A DNA stretch of 64,000 nt from Streptomyces sp. NBC_00539 (lineage in GTDB: Bacteria > Actinomycetota > Actinomycetes > Streptomycetales > Streptomycetaceae), in NCBI RefSeq assembly GCF_036346105.1, contig NZ_CP107811.1, positions 3,910,501-3,974,500 of the forward strand. The letters run 5' to 3'. Shown one piece after another: positions 56,426 to 64,000 of this stretch (the first letter of the stretch is position 1; each line of letters opens with the position of its first letter). The notes beneath the pieces are model-generated. The model worked only from the letters and a program-made list of their open reading frames with translations, was not told where the DNA came from and did not search any database. Made by a program: the position numbers and the translations under genes.

Positions 56426-57259
56426 GTGGCAGAACCAGTCCGGATCCCGAACGTGAAAGTCGCCCTCTCCACCGCCTCCGTATATCCGGAGACGACGGCG
56501 ACCGCCTTCGAGATCGCCGCACGCCTCGGGTACGACGGCGTCGAGGTGATGGTCTGGACGGATCCCGTCAGCCAGGACGTCGACGCGCTGCGGCGGCTGT
56601 CCGACCACCATCAGGTGCCGGTCCTGGCCGTGCACGCCCCTTGTCTGCTCATCACCCAGCGGGTGTGGTCCACCGATCCGTGGACCAAGCTCCGCCGCGC
56701 CCAGGCCGCCGCCGAGCGGCTCGGGGCGTCCACCGTCGTCGTGCATCCGCCTTTCCGCTGGCAGCGCCAGTACGCCCGTGACTTCGTCACCGGCATCTGG
56801 CGGATGGCCGACGAGACCGACGTCCGGTTCGCCGTCGAGAACATGTACCCCTGGCGCTACCGCGACCGCGAGATGCTCGCGTACGCGCCGGAGTGGGACG
56901 TCACCAAGGACGACTACCGGCACTTCACCATCGACCTCTCGCACACCGCGACCGCCCGGGCCGACGCCGCGGCCATGGTCGACCGCATGGGCGAGCGCCT
57001 CGCGCACGTCCACCTCGCCGACGGGAACGGTTCCGCGAAGGACGAGCACCTCGTCCCCGGCCGCGGCACCCAGCCCTGCGCCGAGCTGCTGGCCGGGCTG
57101 GCCCGTACGTCCTTCGACGGGCACGTCGTGATCGAGGTCAACACCCGCCGCGCGATGTCCTCCGCCGAGCGCGAGGCGGACCTCGCCGAGGCCCTCGCCT
57201 TCACCCGCGAGCACCTCGCCGCAGCCACGGCCGCGCCCAAGCCGGCCCGCCGCCCATGA
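56426..57259 (+). CDS. Sugar phosphate isomerase/epimerase (xylose isomerase-like TIM barrel)
   Basis: The 277-residue protein has a TIM-barrel xylose-isomerase-like pattern: [47 protein letters not shown] and [11 protein letters not shown] with metal-binding Glu/His/Asp positions. It probably isomerises a sugar or inositol derivative. Substrate unknown. GTG 56426 is exactly 6 bases after TACCCT, a leaderless start. Its stop overlaps the TetR start (ATGA, 57256-57259), suggesting that the regulator controls this gene or the operon. Confidence 0.88.
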   Translation: MAEPVRIPNVKVALSTASVYPETTATAFEIAARLGYDGVEVMVWTDPVSQDVDALRRLSDHHQVPVLAVHAPCLLITQRVWSTDPWTKLRRAQAAAERLGASTVVVHPPFRWQRQYARDFVTGIWRMADETDVRFAVENMYPWRYRDREMLAYAPEWDVTKDDYRHFTIDLSHTATARADAAAMVDRMGERLAHVHLADGNGSAKDEHLVPGRGTQPCAELLAGLARTSFDGHVVIEVNTRRAMSSAEREADLAEALAFTREHLAAATAAPKPARRP

Positions 57260-57906
57260 CCGAGCCCCCCGTGAACGAGCCGTCCACGACCGAGCCGCCG
57301 CCCCGCCGGCGCCGCGGCCCCGGCCGCCCCCGCCAGGACGAGGCCGACGAGGGCCCCGGCACCCAGGAGCGCATCCGCGCCGCCGCCCGCGCCGAGTTCG
57401 CGGCGCGCGGCTACGACAAGACCTCCGTACGCGGCATCGCGAAGGCCGCCGGCGTCGACCCGGCCCTGGTGCACCACTACTTCGGCAGCAAGGACGACCT
57501 CTTCGCCGCCGCGATCGAACTGACCCTGGAGCCCGCCCTCGTCGCCCCGCGGATCCTCGAAGGCGGCCCGGACGGCATCGGCGAGCGCCTCGCCCGCTAC
57601 TTCCTCGGCGTGTGGGAGAACCCCGCCACCCGGGTGCCGCTGCTCGCCGTCATCCGGTCGGCGCTCACCCACGAGGCGGCGGCGAAGGTGCTGCGCCGGC
57701 TCATCCTGCGCCGGGTCCTGGAGCGGGTCGCCGCCGAGCTCAACGTGCCCGACCCCACTTTCCGCGCGGAGCTCGCCGCCTCCCACATGATCGGCATCGT
57801 GATCCTGCGCTACGTCGTCCAGGTCGAGCCCCTCGCGTCCGCCGAACCGGAGGCGATCATCGCCCTCGTAGCCCCTACGCTGCAGCGTTATCTGACCGAG
57901 GACTGA
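57256..57906 (+). CDS. TetR-family transcriptional regulator
   Basis: The 216-residue protein has a basic/Pro-rich start ([19 protein letters not shown]) and a TetR N-terminal helix-turn-helix ([53 protein letters not shown]). A helical ligand-binding domain with a long hydrophobic helix ([20 protein letters not shown]) follows. It overlaps the sugar isomerase gene by 4 bases. A perfect palindrome 15 bases after its stop, before ilvD, could be its operator. Confidence 0.94.
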   Translation: MTEPPVNEPSTTEPPPRRRRGPGRPRQDEADEGPGTQERIRAAARAEFAARGYDKTSVRGIAKAAGVDPALVHHYFGSKDDLFAAAIELTLEPALVAPRILEGGPDGIGERLARYFLGVWENPATRVPLLAVIRSALTHEAAAKVLRRLILRRVLERVAAELNVPDPTFRAELAASHMIGIVILRYVVQVEPLASAEPEAIIALVAPTLQRYLTED

Positions 57907-57920
57907 GCTGCCCGTATCGG

Positions 57921-57943
57921 GATGCGGACAACCTGTCCGCATC
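57921..57943. promoter_or_regulatory. 23-bp palindrome between TetR gene and ilvD
   Basis: GATGCGGACA (57921-57930) and TGTCCGCATC (57934-57943) form a perfect 10-bp inverted repeat around ACC. No T-run follows, so it is less like a terminator and more like a TetR-type operator upstream of ilvD. Confidence 0.55.
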
Positions 57944-58031
57944 GCGGGCCAGGAGCGTAGCCTCGTAACCGAGCCATATCCACAGTCGCGGGGGCGTGCG
58001 AACGCCACCGTACTCATGGGGAGTGAACCCG

Positions 58032-59882
58032 ATGCCCGAGCTGAGGTCCCGCACCGTCACCCACGGCCGCAACATGGCAGGCGCACGCGCGCTGATGCGC
58101 GCCTCGGGCGTAGCGAGCGCGGACATCGGGAAGCCGATCATCGCGGTCGCCAACTCGTTCACCGAGTTCGTCCCCGGCCACACCCACCTCGCCCCGGTCG
58201 GCCGGATCGTCTCCGACGCCATCCGCGCCGCGGGCGCCATCCCGCGCGAGTTCAACACCATCGCCGTGGACGACGGCATCGCGATGGGCCACGCCGGCAT
58301 GCTCTACTCCCTGCCGTCCCGCGACCTGATCGCGGACTCCGTGGAGTACATGGTGGAGGCGCACTGCGCCGACGCCCTGATCTGCATCTCCAACTGCGAC
58401 AAGATCACCCCCGGCATGCTGATGGCCGCGATGCGCCTCAACATCCCGGTCGTCTTCGTCTCCGGCGGCCCCATGGAGGCCGGGCAGGCCACCCTGGTCG
58501 ACGGCACCGTCCGCAAGCTCGACCTGATCGACGCCATGGTCGACGCCTCCAACGAGAACGTCTCGGACGAGGACATCCTGCGCATCGAGGAGAACGCCTG
58601 TCCGACCTGCGGTTCGTGTTCGGGCATGTTCACCGCCAACTCGATGAACTGCCTCGCCGAGGCCATCGGTCTGGCCCTCCCCGGCAACGGCTCGGTCCTC
58701 GCCACGCACACCGCCCGCCGCGCCCTGTACGAGGACGCCGGCCGGACCGTCGTGGAGATCACCAAGCGCTACTACGAGCAGGACGACGCCTCCGTCCTGC
58801 CCCGCAACATCGCCACCCGCCAGGCCTTCGAGAACGCCATGGCCCTCGACATCGCCATGGGCGGCTCCACGAACACGATCCTGCACCTCCTCGCCGCCGC
58901 CCAGGAGGCCGGCCTGGACTACGACCTCACCGACATCGACGAGGTCTCGCGCCGAGTCCCGTGCCTGGCCAAGGTCGCGCCGAACGTGGCGCCCGGCGGT
59001 ACGTACTACATGGAGGACGTCCACCGCGCCGGCGGCATCCCCGCCATCCTGGGCGAACTGCACCGCGGCGGCCTCCTCAACAAGGACGTCACCACCGTCC
59101 ACTCCGAGAACCTCGAAGACTGGCTCGCCACGTGGGACGCCCGCTCCGGCACGGCGTCCGAGGAGGCCATGGAGCTGTGGCACGCCGCCCCCGGCTGCAA
59201 GCGCTCCGCGACCGCCTTCTCCCAGTCCGAGCGGTGGGACAGCCTCGATCTGGACGCCGAGGGCGGCTGCATCCGCTCCGTCCAGCACGCCTACTCCAAG
59301 GACGGCGGCCTGGCCGTCCTGCGCGGCAACCTCGCCGCCGACGGGTGCGTGGTCAAGACCGCCGGCGTCGACGAGTCGATCTGGACCTTCGAGGGTCCGG
59401 CCGTGGTCTGCGAGTCGCAGGACGAGGCCGTCGACAAGATCCTGCGCAAGGAGATCGAGCCGGGCGACGTCGTCGTCATCCGCTACGAGGGCCCGCGCGG
59501 CGGCCCCGGCATGCAGGAGATGCTCTACCCCACCTCCTTCCTCAAGGGCCGCGGCCTCGGAAAGGTCTGCGCGCTGGTCACCGACGGCCGCTTCTCGGGC
59601 GGCACTTCCGGCCTGTCCATCGGCCACGCCTCCCCGGAGGCGGCCTCGGGCGGCACCATCGCCCTGGTCGAGGACGGTGACCGGATCCGCATCGACATCC
59701 CGAACCGCTCGATCGAGCTGCTGGTCTCCGACGAGGAGCTGGCGGCCCGCCGCGAGGCCCTCGGCGGGGTCTACGCCCCGAAGGACCGCGAGCGCAAGGT
59801 GTCCGCCGCGCTGCGCGCCTACGCCGCGATGGCCACCAGCGCCGACAAGGGCGCGGTCCGCGACGTGTCCCGCCTGGGCTGA
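58032..59882 (+). CDS. ilvD: Dihydroxy-acid dehydratase
   Basis: IlvD dehydrates dihydroxy acids in isoleucine and valine synthesis. The 616-residue iron-sulfur enzyme shows [13 protein letters not shown] and [13 protein letters not shown]. It also has [42 protein letters not shown] and [21 protein letters not shown]. It is the ~616-residue form that usually carries a [4Fe-4S] cluster. ATG 58032 has GGGGAG about 8 bases upstream and begins at the family start ([21 protein letters not shown]); an earlier ATG at 57996/58017 region is less likely. Other ilv genes are not in the window. Confidence 0.97.
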   Translation: MPELRSRTVTHGRNMAGARALMRASGVASADIGKPIIAVANSFTEFVPGHTHLAPVGRIVSDAIRAAGAIPREFNTIAVDDGIAMGHAGMLYSLPSRDLIADSVEYMVEAHCADALICISNCDKITPGMLMAAMRLNIPVVFVSGGPMEAGQATLVDGTVRKLDLIDAMVDASNENVSDEDILRIEENACPTCGSCSGMFTANSMNCLAEAIGLALPGNGSVLATHTARRALYEDAGRTVVEITKRYYEQDDASVLPRNIATRQAFENAMALDIAMGGSTNTILHLLAAAQEAGLDYDLTDIDEVSRRVPCLAKVAPNVAPGGTYYMEDVHRAGGIPAILGELHRGGLLNKDVTTVHSENLEDWLATWDARSGTASEEAMELWHAAPGCKRSATAFSQSERWDSLDLDAEGGCIRSVQHAYSKDGGLAVLRGNLAADGCVVKTAGVDESIWTFEGPAVVCESQDEAVDKILRKEIEPGDVVVIRYEGPRGGPGMQEMLYPTSFLKGRGLGKVCALVTDGRFSGGTSGLSIGHASPEAASGGTIALVEDGDRIRIDIPNRSIELLVSDEELAARREALGGVYAPKDRERKVSAALRAYAAMATSADKGAVRDVSRLG

Positions 59883-59913
59883 GCTCCCGGCCCGCCGGGC
59901 CCCGCTCCGCTTC

Positions 59914-59951
59914 CGGACCCCGCCGGCGTCCTCACCACCCGGCGGGGTCCG
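59914..59951. terminator. Bidirectional hairpin between ilvD and the kinase gene
   Basis: CGGACCCCGCCGG (59914-59926) pairs perfectly with CCGGCGGGGTCCG (59939-59951) around a 12-base loop. It spans the stop codon of the convergent kinase gene and serves both. Confidence 0.78.
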
Positions 59952-62094
59952 CCGCGTCCACGGCGAACACGGACCCGTCGGGCGCGGACGCGTACACCGT
60001 GCCGTCGGCGACGACGGGCGCGTTCAGGGAGGCGGCGAAGGCGCCCTGGTCGCCGCCCATCCGCGGCTTGGTCTGCCCCAGCAGCCGCCCGCCGGAGGCC
60101 TCGACCGCGAGCAGCCGGCCGTCGGGCGCCGTCAGGTAGACCCGCCCGGCGGCGACCGCCGGGCGGGACGCGACCGCCAGGCCCGTCTCCAGCCGCCACA
60201 GTTCCCGCTCCGGGCCCACCGCGGCCAGTCCGCCCGCCGCGCCCACGAGGTACACGACGCCGTCGGGGCCCGCCGTCGCCTGGGCCTCGTACAGGGGGAC
60301 CGCCAGGCGGACCCGCCGCACCGCCCGCGTCGCCAGGTCCACGCGGACGACGGCGTCCGTCTTGCCCTGCGCGTCGTTCTCCAGCAGGTACGCGCTGCCC
60401 TGCACGGTGGCGACCGGCTGGAGGAGCCCCGCCGTACGGATCTGCCAGCGCACCGCCCCGTCGCCCGGGTCGACCGCCGCCACCTGGGTCTGCCTGCCGT
60501 CCGGCTGGCGCGTCGCCACGTACAGCGCGGCCCTGCCCGAGGCGTCCGGGCCGCCCCACCACACCGAGCCCGTCCCGCCGATCCGCCTGCTCCACTTCGG
60601 GGTGCCGGTCGCCGCGTCCAGCAGGGTCGCGCTCCCGTCGGAGCCGGCCGCGAGGACGTGCCCGGCCTCCGCGACCACCTGGGCTCCGCCCGGCAGGTCG
60701 CGCTGCCAGCGCCGGGTTCCGGTCGCCGGGTCCAGGGCCTGGAGTACGCCGCTGCCCGCCCCGGCGGCGAGGACGAGGCCGCCCGCGTACAGCGGAGCCC
60801 GCGCCGACCCCGGCCCGGGCTCCGCCTGCGCCGGGACCGTCCACCCGAGGGCGCCGTTGGAGGGGTCCAACCGGGCGGCCGCCAGCCCCCGCCCCGAGCA
60901 GTACAGCGCCGCGCTCCCCCAGGAGCAGGCCCCGCTGCCCTTCCCGGCGGAGGGGCCCGCCAGGGGCACCGACCAGGGCGCGAAGTGCTTCGTCGCACCC
61001 GCCTGCGCCGCCGTGGAGGCCGTCGGCCCGGGGGAGTCGTCGCCCGTCGCGGAGCCGAGGTAGCCGCCGACGGCGCCGCCCGCGAGCAGCACCACCAGCC
61101 CCGCCGCCCACGCCGTGCGGACCCGCCCGCGCACCGGGCGCCCCGCCGCCCCGCCGGCCGCCGGGCTCGCCGCGTCCTCGCCGCCGGTGCCGATGCGCTC
61201 CCGCCGGTGCGTGTCGACTTCCGCCGGGGCGGGCCGCCGCGGTTGCGGGGTGAACACCTGCGTGTCCTCGCCGGTGGGGTAGGCCAGCGCCCGCATCTGG
61301 GCGATCAGCGCGTCGGCGGTCGGCCGCCGGGCCGGGTCCTTCGCCAGGCAGCGGGCGACCAGCGGGACGAGCGGCTCCGGGAGCCCCGTCAGATCGGGCT
61401 CGCCGTGCACCACCTGGTACGCGACGAGGTAGTGGCTGTCGGAGTCGAACGGGCCGCGCCCGGTCGCCGCGTGCACCAGTACCGCGCCCAGCGCGAACAC
61501 GTCGGCGGCCGTCCCGACCTCGCGCGGCGACTGGAACTGCTCCGGCGCCATGAACGGAGGGGTCCCGATCAGCTTGCCCGTCTCGGTCCGCAGGTCGCTG
61601 TCGGCGGGCCGCGAGATCCCGAAGTCGATGACCCGCACCCCGTCGGGCGCCATCAGCACGTTGCTGGGTTTGAGGTCCCGGTGCACCACCCCGGCCCGGT
61701 GGATGTCCCGCAGCGCCTCCGCCAGGCCGGCGGCCAGCCGGGTCAGCTCACCGGGGTCCAGAACCCGTTCCCGTACCCGCTCGGAGAGCGTCGGCGCGTC
61801 GATGAACAGCGTGGCCATCCAGGGCCGTTCGGCGTCGGGGTCCGCGTCCACCACCGGCGCGGTGAACGCCCCGCTCACCCGGCGCGCGGCCGCGACCTCC
61901 TGCCGGAAGCGCGCCCGGAACTCCGGGTCCACCGCGTGCTGCGCGTGCACCACCTTGACGGCGAGTTTCAGCCCCGAGCTGGAAGCGGCCAGGTGGACGA
62001 CGCCCATACCGCCGGAGCCGAGCACGGATTCCAGCCGGTAGTGCCCGGCGTACTCGGGAAAGCCCGCGCCGTCCGTGCGCCGACCATGCACCAC
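59932..62094 (-). CDS. Membrane Ser/Thr protein kinase with extracellular PQQ-type beta-propeller
   Basis: The 720-residue kinase has an N-terminal Hanks-type domain (Gly loop LGSGGMGVVH near 27, VAVKVV-like AVKVVH, catalytic HRDLKPSN, IDFGISRPA, APEQFQSP) ending near residue 265. A Pro-rich juxtamembrane stretch, one membrane span (about 328-347) and an outer domain of PQQ-like repeats follow. Examples are ALDPATGTRRWQRDL, LLDAATGTPKWSRRI, AVDPGDGAVRWQIRT and AVEASGGRLLGQTKP. The propeller is likely the sensor. No PASTA repeats are present. Ligand and targets are unknown. It is divergent from the SH3-domain gene. Confidence 0.93.
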   Translation of the reverse strand: MVHGRRTDGAGFPEYAGHYRLESVLGSGGMGVVHLAASSSGLKLAVKVVHAQHAVDPEFRARFRQEVAAARRVSGAFTAPVVDADPDAERPWMATLFIDAPTLSERVRERVLDPGELTRLAAGLAEALRDIHRAGVVHRDLKPSNVLMAPDGVRVIDFGISRPADSDLRTETGKLIGTPPFMAPEQFQSPREVGTAADVFALGAVLVHAATGRGPFDSDSHYLVAYQVVHGEPDLTGLPEPLVPLVARCLAKDPARRPTADALIAQMRALAYPTGEDTQVFTPQPRRPAPAEVDTHRRERIGTGGEDAASPAAGGAAGRPVRGRVRTAWAAGLVVLLAGGAVGGYLGSATGDDSPGPTASTAAQAGATKHFAPWSVPLAGPSAGKGSGACSWGSAALYCSGRGLAAARLDPSNGALGWTVPAQAEPGPGSARAPLYAGGLVLAAGAGSGVLQALDPATGTRRWQRDLPGGAQVVAEAGHVLAAGSDGSATLLDAATGTPKWSRRIGGTGSVWWGGPDASGRAALYVATRQPDGRQTQVAAVDPGDGAVRWQIRTAGLLQPVATVQGSAYLLENDAQGKTDAVVRVDLATRAVRRVRLAVPLYEAQATAGPDGVVYLVGAAGGLAAVGPERELWRLETGLAVASRPAVAAGRVYLTAPDGRLLAVEASGGRLLGQTKPRMGGDQGAFAASLNAPVVADGTVYASAPDGSVFAVDAADPAGW

Positions 62095-62198
62095 TCACCA
62101 CCCCCGCCGGAGCCTAGTCGATGGCACGTGCGACCATCCAAGGGCTTGCCGCCCTGCGTGAGTTGCGCCGGGCAACGCCCACGGGGGGAGTTTTCCGC

Positions 62199-62510
62199 AT
62201 GACTGTCGAGAACGATTCGAGCCAGGTCCAGGCCGAGGCCCAGAGCCTGTCCGGCTCCGGATTCCCGACGTTCCCGGTCGCTCCGGGATACCAGGTGAAC
62301 GTCCGCACCGGCCCGGGTACCGGCTACTCGATCTCCCGGGTCCTGCCGCTCGGCGCGTACGTCTCCATCCACTGCCAGTGCGACGGCACCACGGTCTCCG
62401 GCCCCTACGGCACCACCGGCATCTGGGACTGCGTCGGCAACGGCGAGTTCGTGTCGGACGCGTACGTGAAGACGGGCAGCGACGGGTACGTGGCCACCCG
62501 CTGCGGCTGA
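62199..62510 (+). CDS. Small SH3-domain protein
   Basis: This 103-residue protein has an SH3b-type core (GYQVNVRTGPGTGYSISRVLPLGAYVSIHCQCDG, then GIWDCVGNGEFVSDAYVKTG). Four Cys in the core may form disulfides. No signal peptide is visible, so either it stays inside or the start is further upstream. ATG 62199 has GGGGAG 9 bases upstream. Such domains often bind cell-wall peptides. Divergent from the membrane kinase. Confidence 0.82.
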   Translation: MTVENDSSQVQAEAQSLSGSGFPTFPVAPGYQVNVRTGPGTGYSISRVLPLGAYVSIHCQCDGTTVSGPYGTTGIWDCVGNGEFVSDAYVKTGSDGYVATRCG

Positions 62511-62589
62511 CCGGCTGCCGCCCGCCCCACCGTTCTGCCAGATGAGACGCACCCCGACGGGTGCGTCCCGGGCTGGAATAATCGCCGGT

Positions 62590-63123
62590 GTGAGCGACGA
62601 CCAGCGAGACCAGACCCCCGCCGACCCGGCCCCCGCGGCGCCGGCCCCGGCAGCCGGCCCGCGCCCCGAGCCCCTGCGGTTCTTCGGCACCACCTGGGTC
62701 GACCACGACGGCGGCTACGCCCTGCGCCGCGCCGGGGTCGCCGCCGGGTCCCTGGTCTCGGCCTTCGCCGCCGCGTACCTGCTGCGCTTCGCCTACGAGG
62801 GGCTGGAGATCGGCGACGTCGGCCCGTTCCTCAGCATCTCCGTCGTCGTGCTGTTCGCGATCGCCAGCGCCATCGCCTTCGTCAAGACGTGGGAGTCGTT
62901 CGGCCGCCGCCCCCGGCCGTCCTCGGACGAGGCCGCCCTCAAGGGGCTCAAAGCGATCGGTTTCATCGGCTCCCTCATCGCGTACTTCCTGCGCAGCCTG
63001 ACCGAGGCCCCGGGCGAGAAGCTGCACCGCGCCGAGTACGAGCAGGCCCGCGCCGAGTTCGCCCGCCGGCGCAGCACCCGTACGGGCAACCCGTCCGCGC
63101 GCCGCCCCAAGCGCAAGAAGTAA
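62590..63123 (+). CDS. Hypothetical integral membrane protein
   Basis: The 177-residue protein has a Pro/Ala-rich N-terminus (about 1-35), two to three hydrophobic segments (about 48-67, 78-99 and 125-140), and a basic C-terminal tail rich in Arg/Lys (RRRSTRTGNPSARRPKRKK). I do not recognise a function. GTG 62590 follows AATAAT by 7 bases, a weak leaderless-type start. It precedes the ABC exporter promoter. Confidence 0.75.
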   Translation: MSDDQRDQTPADPAPAAPAPAAGPRPEPLRFFGTTWVDHDGGYALRRAGVAAGSLVSAFAAAYLLRFAYEGLEIGDVGPFLSISVVVLFAIASAIAFVKTWESFGRRPRPSSDEAALKGLKAIGFIGSLIAYFLRSLTEAPGEKLHRAEYEQARAEFARRRSTRTGNPSARRPKRKK

Positions 63124-63154
63124 CGGGGCAGTCCCCCTCCTCCCGCCCGGCCTG

Positions 63155-63202
63155 TTGACGCCCGGGCACCGCCAGGAGCATTATTCATCACGTGATGAAT
63201 AA
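63155..63202 (+). promoter_or_regulatory. Promoter with overlapping 22-bp operator
   Basis: TTGACG (63155-63160) and CATTAT (63179-63184), with an 18-base spacer, form the clearest vegetative-type promoter in the window. The perfect 22-bp AT-rich palindrome made of TTATTCATCAC and its reverse complement (63181-63202) overlaps the -10, the predicted start site and the GTG/ATG start codons of the ABC gene. This position suggests tight repression, typically by a TetR-like protein. Confidence 0.8.
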
Positions 63203-63998
63203 ATCGCCCGACGGCACCGACGGGGCTGCGGCCCCCGCCGTCCACGCCCGCGCACTCACCGTCCGCCGAGGCACCGGCCGCCACCCGCGCACCGTCCTCG
63301 ACGACCTCGCCTTCGACGTCCCCCGCGGCCGCATCACCGGCCTCCTCGGCCCCTCCGGCTGCGGCAAATCAACCCTCATGCGCTCCGTCGTCGGCACGCA
63401 GGCCCACGTCACCGGCACCCTCGACGTCCTCGGCCGCCCCTCCGGCCACCCCGAGCTGCGTTCCCGCATCGGCTACGTCACCCAGGCGCCCTCCGTCTAC
63501 GACGACCTCACCGTCCGGCAGAACCTCGACTACTTCGCGGCCGTCCTCACCCCGGGCCGCGCCGCCGCCGAACGCCGGCGCGCCGACGTCACCCGCGCCC
63601 TCACCGACGTCGACCTCACCACCCACGCCACCGCCCTCGCCGGCAACCTCTCCGGAGGCCAGCGCAGCCGCGTCTCCCTCGCCGTCGCCCTGCTCGGCGC
63701 CCCCGAACTGCTCGTCCTCGACGAACCCACCGTCGGCCTCGACCCCGTCCTGCGCCGCGACCTGTGGAACCTCTTCCACGAACTCACCGCCGCCCGCGGC
63801 ACCACGCTCCTCGTCTCCTCCCACGTCATGGACGAGGCCGAGCGCTGCCACGACCTGCTCCTCATGCGCGAAGGCCGCATCCTCGCCCAGGACACCCCCG
63901 ACGCGCTCCGCACCCGCACCCACTGCGCCACCGTCGAAGAAGCCTTCCTGCGCCTCGTCGACGAGGCCGACGCCCGAGCCCGGGAGCAGACCCGATGA
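63195..63998 (+). CDS. ABC exporter ATP-binding protein
   Basis: The 267-residue ATPase has Walker A GPSGCGKS, Q-loop YVTQAP, signature NLSGGQRSRVSLAVAL, Walker B LLVLDEPTVGLDP and H-loop VSSHVMDEAE. The class (DrrA-like, no membrane part) indicates a multidrug or lipid exporter with a separate permease. ATG 63195 is used; GTG 63192 is equally possible. The stop overlaps the next gene's ATG (ATGA, 63995-63998). The operator over its start implies ligand-induced expression. Confidence 0.94.
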   Translation: MNKSPDGTDGAAAPAVHARALTVRRGTGRHPRTVLDDLAFDVPRGRITGLLGPSGCGKSTLMRSVVGTQAHVTGTLDVLGRPSGHPELRSRIGYVTQAPSVYDDLTVRQNLDYFAAVLTPGRAAAERRRADVTRALTDVDLTTHATALAGNLSGGQRSRVSLAVALLGAPELLVLDEPTVGLDPVLRRDLWNLFHELTAARGTTLLVSSHVMDEAERCHDLLLMREGRILAQDTPDALRTRTHCATVEEAFLRLVDEADARAREQTR

Positions 63999-64000
63999 AC
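63995..64000 (+). CDS. Start of a downstream gene, probably the ABC permease (cut by window edge)
   Basis: ATGAAC at the very end overlaps the ATPase stop by 4 bases. Only the first two codons (Met-Asn) are inside the window. By operon logic it should encode the exporter's membrane subunit, but the sequence is not visible. Confidence 0.4.

Overview
The window is a GC-rich (roughly 70 percent or more) actinobacterial chromosome segment that I read as the core of a Streptomyces chromosome. The evidence is the gene content and order: tilS-hpt-ftsH-folE, a folP-folB-folK cluster, lsr2 next to clpC, sigE-cseA-cseB-cseC, mutY, disA-radA. Codon use shows strong third-position G/C, GTG starts are frequent, and gene overlaps of the ATGA/GTGA type are common. 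No tRNA, rRNA, CRISPR array, IS element or phage gene was seen. The content is almost entirely core chromosome rather than accessory DNA.

Layout. 0-5.6 kb: the end of a zinc metalloprotease, then tilS, hpt, ftsH and folE. 5.7-8.7 kb (minus strand): a folate cluster read folP, NTF2-like, folB, folK, DUF3180. 8.8-11.9 kb: an MprF-like membrane protein divergent from a membrane-anchored esterase. 12-15.6 kb: a glycine-betaine/choline-type ABC importer, with its ATPase divergent from two permeases and a lipoprotein. 15.7-24.9 kb: small hypothetical genes, an arylamine N-acetyltransferase, an orphan NuoD-like subunit, two bacterial PH-domain membrane proteins, an AhpD-like protein, a NarL-type two-component system and a MidA-family methyltransferase. 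24.9-29.4 kb: secreted M28 peptidase, ArsR-type regulator, a dispersed intergenic repeat array and a threonine-aldolase-like enzyme. 29.5-35.1 kb: a tightly coupled operon for CoA and NAD precursors (DUF2520, panC, nadB, nadC, coaX). 35.2-41.6 kb: DUF397, small genes, a BlaI-type regulator, an N-acetylglutamate-synthase-like GNAT, lsr2 and clpC. 42-47.3 kb: M23 peptidase, LamG protein and the cell-envelope stress operon sigE-cseABC. 47.5-52.3 kb: mutY, disA and radA. 52.5-64 kb: a sigma-like/anti-sigma-like transmembrane fusion protein, a Cys-rich protein, Ppx/GppA, a sugar isomerase, a TetR regulator, ilvD, a PQQ-propeller Ser/Thr kinase, an SH3 protein and the start of an ABC exporter operon.

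How it works together. The window mixes essential metabolism (folate, CoA, NAD, branched-chain amino acids, tRNA-Ile lysidine), proteostasis (FtsH, ClpC), nucleoid silencing (Lsr2), envelope sensing (SigE/CseABC, M23, LamG, PASTA-less kinase) and genome integrity (MutY, DisA, RadA).

The most notable signals are listed here. A 582-residue protein seems to combine sigma-factor-like regions, an HxxxCxxC anti-sigma motif, one membrane span and an extracellular Ig/BACON-like domain. At least sixteen start codons have a TANNNT box ending 6-8 bases upstream, which predicts leaderless transcripts. The Shine-Dalgarno sequence of lsr2 lies inside a 9-bp helix. A perfect 9-bp hairpin sits between the Shine-Dalgarno and the start of ftsH. 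A 22-bp AT-rich palindrome covers the promoter and start of the ABC exporter at the right edge. An orphan NuoD lies near a MidA-family methyltransferase, whose mitochondrial relative modifies the NuoD homologue.
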